NCBI GenBank assembly: GCA_023436775.1
Contig: JAEZHW010000069.1
Location: 62,001-126,000, forward strand
Reading direction: 5' to 3'
Source of the DNA: Actinomycetes bacterium
Lineage (GTDB): Bacteria > Actinomycetota > Actinomycetes > Actinomycetales > Microbacteriaceae
DNA: 64,000 bases
Position numbers and translations under genes: made by a program. Shown here in pieces: positions 60,192-64,000 of the stretch; within the stretch, counting starts at the first letter, position 1, and each line of letters opens with the position of its first letter. The notes beneath the pieces were generated by a model, which was not told where the DNA came from, did no database searches, and saw only the letters and a list, made by a program, of their open reading frames with translations.

Positions 60192-62153
60192 ATGGCTGGC
60201 CGCATTCGCTCTGAAGACATCGAGGAGGTCAAGCGGCGCGCCAGTATCGTCGACATCGTCGGCGACTACGTCAAACTGCGGCGCGCCGGGCCGGACTCGT
60301 ACAAGGGTCTTTCCCCGTTCAAGGATGAGCGGACGCCGAGTTTCCACGTGCGTCCGAACGTCGGTCTGTACCACTGCTTTAGCACCGGGCAGGGCGGCGA
60401 TGTGTTCTCGTTCCTGCAGGCGGTTGAGAACATTAGCTTCGTCGAGGCGGTTGAGAAGGTTGCGGCTCGGATCGGCTATCAGCTCACCTACGAGGAGGGA
60501 AGCGCGAAGGACGCCGAGGACCGGGGCAAGCGCCTGCGTATCCTTGCCGCGAACGAGGCGGCCGCGAAGTTCTTCGCCGAGCAGTTGGCGACCAGCCCCG
60601 CCGCGGCTCCCGGGCGCGAGTTCCTGGCTGGACGCGCCTTCGGGCCCGAGGCAGCCGCACACTTTGGCATCGGCTTCGCGCCTCGTTCCCGGGATGCGCT
60701 CTCGACCGCGCTGAAGGCCCAGGGGTTCACGGCCGAGGAACTGCTCGCCGCCGGACTTACCGGTCAGGCCGAGCGAGGCAGCACCTACGATCGCTTCCGC
60801 GGTCGACTCATTTGGCCGATCCGCGACTCGTCCGGCGCCACGCTCGGTTTCGGCGCCCGCAAACTCTTCGACGACGACCAGGGGCCGAAGTATCTGAACA
60901 CCCCGGACACGCAGGTCTATCACAAGAGCAAAGTGCTCTACGGGCTCGACCTCGCCCGTCGCGACATCGGCAAGCTCCGCCAGGTCGTGATCGTCGAGGG
61001 CTACACCGACGTGATGGCCGCGCACCTGGCCGGGGTGACCACGGCCGTCGCGACCTGTGGCACCGCCTTCGGCGTCGAGCACATCCGCATGATTCGACGC
61101 ATCATGGGCGACGAGGCCGGTGGTGAGGTGATCTTCACCTTCGACCCGGACGCGGCCGGCCAGAAGGCCGCCATGCGCGCCTTCGCCGAAGAGTCGCGCT
61201 TCACGGCCCAGACCTACGTCGCGGTTGCGCCGGACGGGCTCGACCCGAGTGACCTTCGTCAGCACCGCGGCGACCAAGCCGTGCGTGACCTGCTGGAACG
61301 CAAGAAGCCAATGTTCGAGTTTGCGATCAAGCAGGTGCTTGGCGAATTCAACCTGAATACCGTCGAGGGGCGAGTCGCTGGCCTGCGCGCAGCGGCCCCC
61401 GTGGTCGCCGCTATCCGCGACCCCGCGCTGCGGCCCGGCTACGCCCGCGAACTCGCTGGCTGGCTCGGCATGGACCCGCAGGAGGTGAGTCGAGCCGTGA
61501 ACGCCGCCGTGCGCGCTGGCGGCCGTGGCGGCCAGGGTGGACGGCCCGAACGTGGTGCTAGCGGGCGCGAGGCGCCGGGACGGGACGCCGGGCGATACGC
61601 TCCGGCTGGTGGCGGCGCGACCGCGGCCGGGCAGCAGGCACCCGGCGAGCAGCCTGCAGCAGCGGGGGAGCCTGAAGCATACGGCATGGCGAACCTGCCG
61701 AATGATCCGATCACTCGCCTCGAGCGGGACGCCATGATGGCCGTGTTGCAGCAGCCATCCCTGGTGGATGAGGGCCGCATTCGATCCCTCGGCCTAGTGG
61801 CAATGCAGAATCCGGTGTTGGCTGCGGTTCGCGACGCGATCGTGGCGAATTGGGTGGCGGGTGACGATGCTGGACGAGTGCTCAGAATTGCTGAGCAGGT
61901 GCCGCCAGGCATCGGTACGCTGGTACAGCAACTCGCCGTAGCTCCCTTGCCGACTCGGCCGGGCCAGGAAGTCGCCGCCTTCGTGGACGGCATTGTCGCA
62001 GCGCTGCTGGAACGAGACCTGACGCGACGGAAGGCGGAATTGCTCGGCCAGTTGCAGCGCACCGATCCGGTCGCCGAGCCGGAACTGCATCGGGCCCTGC
62101 AGGAGGACCTATTGCGCCTGGAACAGGAACGGCGCGCGCTACGGCGCGAGTGA
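60192..62153 (+). CDS. dnaG: DNA primase with a degenerate zinc finger
   Basis: 653 residues. The TOPRIM core is intact (VIVEGYTDVMAAHLAGVTTA, EVIFTFDPDAAGQKAAMRAF), as is LNTPDTQVYHKSKVLYGLDL of the RNA polymerase domain. The N-terminal CHC2 zinc domain is recognisable by flanks (KGLSPFKDERTPSFHVRP, YHCFSTGQGGDVFSFL), but three of four ligands are replaced: Ser41, Lys44 and Thr65 for Cys, His and Cys; only Cys62 remains. A Gly/Ala-rich linker near residues 440-490 leads to the helicase-binding domain. ATG 60192 fits the leaderless rule. Confidence 0.95.
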   Translation: MAGRIRSEDIEEVKRRASIVDIVGDYVKLRRAGPDSYKGLSPFKDERTPSFHVRPNVGLYHCFSTGQGGDVFSFLQAVENISFVEAVEKVAARIGYQLTYEEGSAKDAEDRGKRLRILAANEAAAKFFAEQLATSPAAAPGREFLAGRAFGPEAAAHFGIGFAPRSRDALSTALKAQGFTAEELLAAGLTGQAERGSTYDRFRGRLIWPIRDSSGATLGFGARKLFDDDQGPKYLNTPDTQVYHKSKVLYGLDLARRDIGKLRQVVIVEGYTDVMAAHLAGVTTAVATCGTAFGVEHIRMIRRIMGDEAGGEVIFTFDPDAAGQKAAMRAFAEESRFTAQTYVAVAPDGLDPSDLRQHRGDQAVRDLLERKKPMFEFAIKQVLGEFNLNTVEGRVAGLRAAAPVVAAIRDPALRPGYARELAGWLGMDPQEVSRAVNAAVRAGGRGGQGGRPERGASGREAPGRDAGRYAPAGGGATAAGQQAPGEQPAAAGEPEAYGMANLPNDPITRLERDAMMAVLQQPSLVDEGRIRSLGLVAMQNPVLAAVRDAIVANWVAGDDAGRVLRIAEQVPPGIGTLVQQLAVAPLPTRPGQEVAAFVDGIVAALLERDLTRRKAELLGQLQRTDPVAEPELHRALQEDLLRLEQERRALRRE

Positions 62154-63073
62154 GACGACACGACATGAGTGATGGAGCGGGAGAACGGGTGAGCGAGCAG
62201 GGGAGCGCGCAGGCGGAGCAGGACGACCTCGCTGAAGACGCAGCGATCGCAGCGGCTGCAGCCGCCGTCCGGAGCGACGGCACCGCCGCGCTCGTCCTCG
62301 ACGACCTCTCGGTCGACTATTTGCCACAGCTCGGCAGCCCGCGACTCACGGCCCTGGTGGGTCTGTCGCTGCGTCTGGAAGCCGGCGAGGTGCTGGGCAT
62401 CGTCGGACCGACCGGGTCGGGCAAGACCACGTTGACCAAGGTGATCGGTGGCCTCGGCGGCGCCGAACACGACCAAGAACTGCGCCTCACCGGCGGAACG
62501 ATGACGCTGCTCGGCACAACCGTCCGCGGAGCGAGTCGTCGCAAGCTCGAACGACTGCGGCTGCACATCGGCTATCTGCCGCAAGAGGCAGGCAACCAGC
62601 TGCTCCCGAACCTCACCGTTGCCGAGAACATCGGTGAGCCGATCCTGTCCCGGGACCGCCGCTGGGACCGCAAAGACCTGGGCATCCGGGTGGCCACGCT
62701 GATGGATCGCCTCCACCTGCCGCTCGGACTGCTGGACCGCTTGCCGCACGAACTCTCGAGCGGTCAGCGCCAGCGGGTCGCGATCGCGCGGTCGCTGATC
62801 CTCGAGCCGACAATCTGGGTCGCTGACGAGCCCACCCGCGGCATTGACGTCACTGCCTGGCAGGTCGTGCCGCAGATGCTGCGGGAGGAGCAAGCCGCCC
62901 GACCTGAGTTCACCGCCGTGGTCACCGGACATCAGTTGCTGCTCGAATCTGACATTCTTGACCGCGTGCTGCAGCTGGAGCGCGGAGCGCAGGTGGCGTT
63001 GGCATCGCGCGAAGACTACCTCGCCTCCGGCACGCCCTACGCGAGCGTGCTGCAGGGCTTCGCCCGCCACTAG
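62150..63073 (+). CDS. Orphan ABC ATPase (oligopeptide-importer type)
   Basis: 307 residues from GTG 62150; ATG 62165 and GTG 62189 are alternatives. Walker A IVGPTGSGKTTLTKVIGGLG, signature LSSGQRQRVAIARSL, Walker B IWVADEPTRGIDVTA and the switch His in TAVVTGHQ are present. The sequence resembles the DppD/OppF branch but lacks its C-terminal oligopeptide-binding tail. No permease or binding protein is near. The first 45 residues are Glu/Ala/Ser-rich and weakly conserved. It overlaps dnaG by GTGA, hence probably shares its transcript. Confidence 0.8.
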   Translation: MRRHDMSDGAGERVSEQGSAQAEQDDLAEDAAIAAAAAAVRSDGTAALVLDDLSVDYLPQLGSPRLTALVGLSLRLEAGEVLGIVGPTGSGKTTLTKVIGGLGGAEHDQELRLTGGTMTLLGTTVRGASRRKLERLRLHIGYLPQEAGNQLLPNLTVAENIGEPILSRDRRWDRKDLGIRVATLMDRLHLPLGLLDRLPHELSSGQRQRVAIARSLILEPTIWVADEPTRGIDVTAWQVVPQMLREEQAARPEFTAVVTGHQLLLESDILDRVLQLERGAQVALASREDYLASGTPYASVLQGFARH

Positions 63074-63149
63074 CGAGGCGCGCTGCACCGAATTTTCGGG
63101 GCATTCCGCTGGTGGCGGACGGCAATTTCCGACCGCGCGCGGAGTTTGC

Positions 63150-63155
63150 TACAGT
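63150..63155 (+). promoter_or_regulatory. Candidate tRNA-Asn promoter -10
   Basis: TACAGT at 63150-63155 lies about 25 bases before the tRNA. A weak -35 (TTCCGA, 63127-63132) is 17 bases upstream. Confidence 0.4.
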
Positions 63156-63180
63156 AGTACCGCTGCATCGCAGAGAACAT

Positions 63181-63253
63181 TCCTCGATAGCTCAATTGGC
63201 AGAGCAGCCGGCTGTTAACCGGCAGGTTCTTGGTTCGAGTCCAAGTCGGGGAG
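63181..63253 (+). tRNA. tRNA-Asn (GUU)
   Basis: A 73-base cloverleaf: acceptor stem TCCTCGA with TCGGGGA (one T-G pair), D arm GCTC...GAGC, anticodon stem GCCGG/CCGGC around CTGTTAA (anticodon GTT), and T arm CTTGG-TTCGAGT-CCAAG. The discriminator base is G and CCA is not encoded. A strong terminator follows 6 bases later. Confidence 0.97.
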
Positions 63254-63259
63254 CAAGAT

Positions 63260-63291
63260 CAGAAGACCCGGTCGTCAGACCGGGTCTTCTG
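63260..63291 (+). terminator. Terminator after tRNA-Asn
   Basis: A perfect 14-bp stem (63260-63273 with 63278-63291) with a 4-base loop follows the tRNA. Confidence 0.9.
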
Positions 63292-63389
63292 CGTTCCCGA
63301 CGGAAATCGAGTCGGGCCCAACCTGCGAGCGCCAGTAGGATGGTTCGCGGTGCGGCAGCGCCGCTGACAGCCAGGAGGGAGGGGCACAG

Positions 63390-64000
63390 ATGCTCGAATC
63401 GCTGGGACTGGACCCGGAGATCACTGTGCTCGTGCTCGCCATCGCTGCGGGCGTCCTGCTCGTGCTGACCATCTTGCTCTTGGTGCTGTGGTCGCTGGCG
63501 AAGCGCCGTGCGAGCCGTGCCGAGGCCACCATCTCGGGGATTCGTCGGGCCGCCCTCGCCGCCGAGGCGGATACCCGGGAGGCAGATAGCCGCCTGCGCA
63601 CCGTCGTTGAACTGCAGGCCGCGGCCGCGGCAGAGGCATCCGCGGTCGCCGAGCAACTCGGCAGCATCGCGGTCACTGCGCCCGCGGATGGTGCGGCTGC
63701 TGCGCGCCTCGCCGAGGACGCGCAGGACCGCGCCAAGGGCCTCGTGAAGGACCTGCGCCGTTTGGAGGACGTGATTCGGGTCGGCATCCGCGCCCAGCAG
63801 TCCTCAGGCCTGCGCGAACCGGCCACCCTGGATGAGTTGCTCGCCACCTATCGCAGTGACGGCCTCACGATCGACTTCCGCGAGAACGGAGCACCGTTCC
63901 TCCTGCGGCCTGGAGCGGCTGCGGCCGTCCATCGCATCGTGGACGCTGCCCTCGGCAACTGCCTGCGACATGGCGGACCGGGGACGCACGTGAGCGTGGA
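63390..64000 (+). CDS. Sensor histidine kinase-like ATPase, 5' part
   Basis: The frame opens at ATG 63390 after GGAGGGAGGGG and is still open at the window end, so at least 203 residues are encoded. One membrane helix (TVLVLAIAAGVLLVLTILLL then LVLWSL) is followed by a long Ala-rich, probably coiled-coil region (residues about 40-120). It ends in a GHKL ATPase start with the N-box-like VHRIVDAALGNCLRHGGPGT. The phosphorylated-His box is not obvious in the visible part. It may be a two-component sensor or an orphan ATPase; the rest lies beyond the window. Confidence 0.7.
   Translation, partial: MLESLGLDPEITVLVLAIAAGVLLVLTILLLVLWSLAKRRASRAEATISGIRRAALAAEADTREADSRLRTVVELQAAAAAEASAVAEQLGSIAVTAPADGAAAARLAEDAQDRAKGLVKDLRRLEDVIRVGIRAQQSSGLREPATLDELLATYRSDGLTIDFRENGAPFLLRPGAAAAVHRIVDAALGNCLRHGGPGTHVSV

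Noticed and set aside
1..64000. Insertion sequences, prophage, CRISPR arrays, rRNA
   Set aside because: No transposase, integrase, repeat-spacer pattern or rRNA sequence was seen on either strand.

Overview
The window is a dense stretch of a high-GC actinobacterial chromosome (Micrococcales/Actinomycetales-like in gene content; I do not name a genus). The signs are an hrcA-dnaJ operon under a CIRCE element, a leuA gene behind a leucine-codon leader peptide, an nrtR-nadA-nadB-nadC-cysteine desulfurase operon, frequent GTG starts, ATGA/GTGA overlaps, and many genes that appear to be transcribed without a 5' leader. I see no insertion sequence, prophage, CRISPR array or rRNA. The only RNA gene is tRNA-Asn.

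Layout. 1-4 kb: the 3' end of an HSP90 (htpG) gene and a large TPR protein. 4-6.8 kb: leuS. 6.8-12.4 kb: a LacI-family repressor and a monosaccharide ABC importer (ATPase, permease, binding lipoprotein); the same TGTG...CACA operator type lies in both promoters. 12.5-18.1 kb: DUF2798 protein, comEA-comEC, a lipoprotein, holA, rpsT. 18.3-23.6 kb: a membrane acyltransferase, lepA, hemW, a DUF4870 protein. 23.7-31 kb: hrcA-dnaJ-rsmE, then HIT-phoH-ybeY-CBS/CorC protein-era. 31-35.2 kb: histidine kinase, response regulator and an FtsX-type ABC exporter. 35.4-43 kb: OsmC protein, flavin oxidoreductase, leuA with its leader, a divergent alanine racemase and D-Ala-D-Ala ligase pair, recO, uppS. 43-45.2 kb (minus strand): LysE exporter and amidase. 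45.2-50.9 kb: the NAD operon. 50.9-52.6 kb: a hipBA toxin-antitoxin pair with two inverted repeats on its promoter. 52.6-57.6 kb: a lipoprotein, PlsC-type acyltransferase, glyS, CPBP protease, FrnE/DsbA-like protein and an unlisted 50-aa CxxxxC protein. 57.7-64 kb: dusB-dgt-dnaG, an orphan ABC ATPase, tRNA-Asn and the 5' end of a sensor kinase that runs off the window.

Most genes are housekeeping. The regulatory DNA gives the most new information: a CIRCE element, an NrtR palindrome, a paired LacI-type operator, a hipBA promoter-operator, a leuA attenuator and a recurring 'TANNNT, 6-7 nt, start codon' leaderless signature. The proteins most worth a second look are a primase lacking three of its four zinc ligands, the divergent Alr/Ddl-like pair after leuA, an NrtR with a broken Nudix box, an OsmC protein lacking the resolving cysteine, and the small CxxxxC protein.
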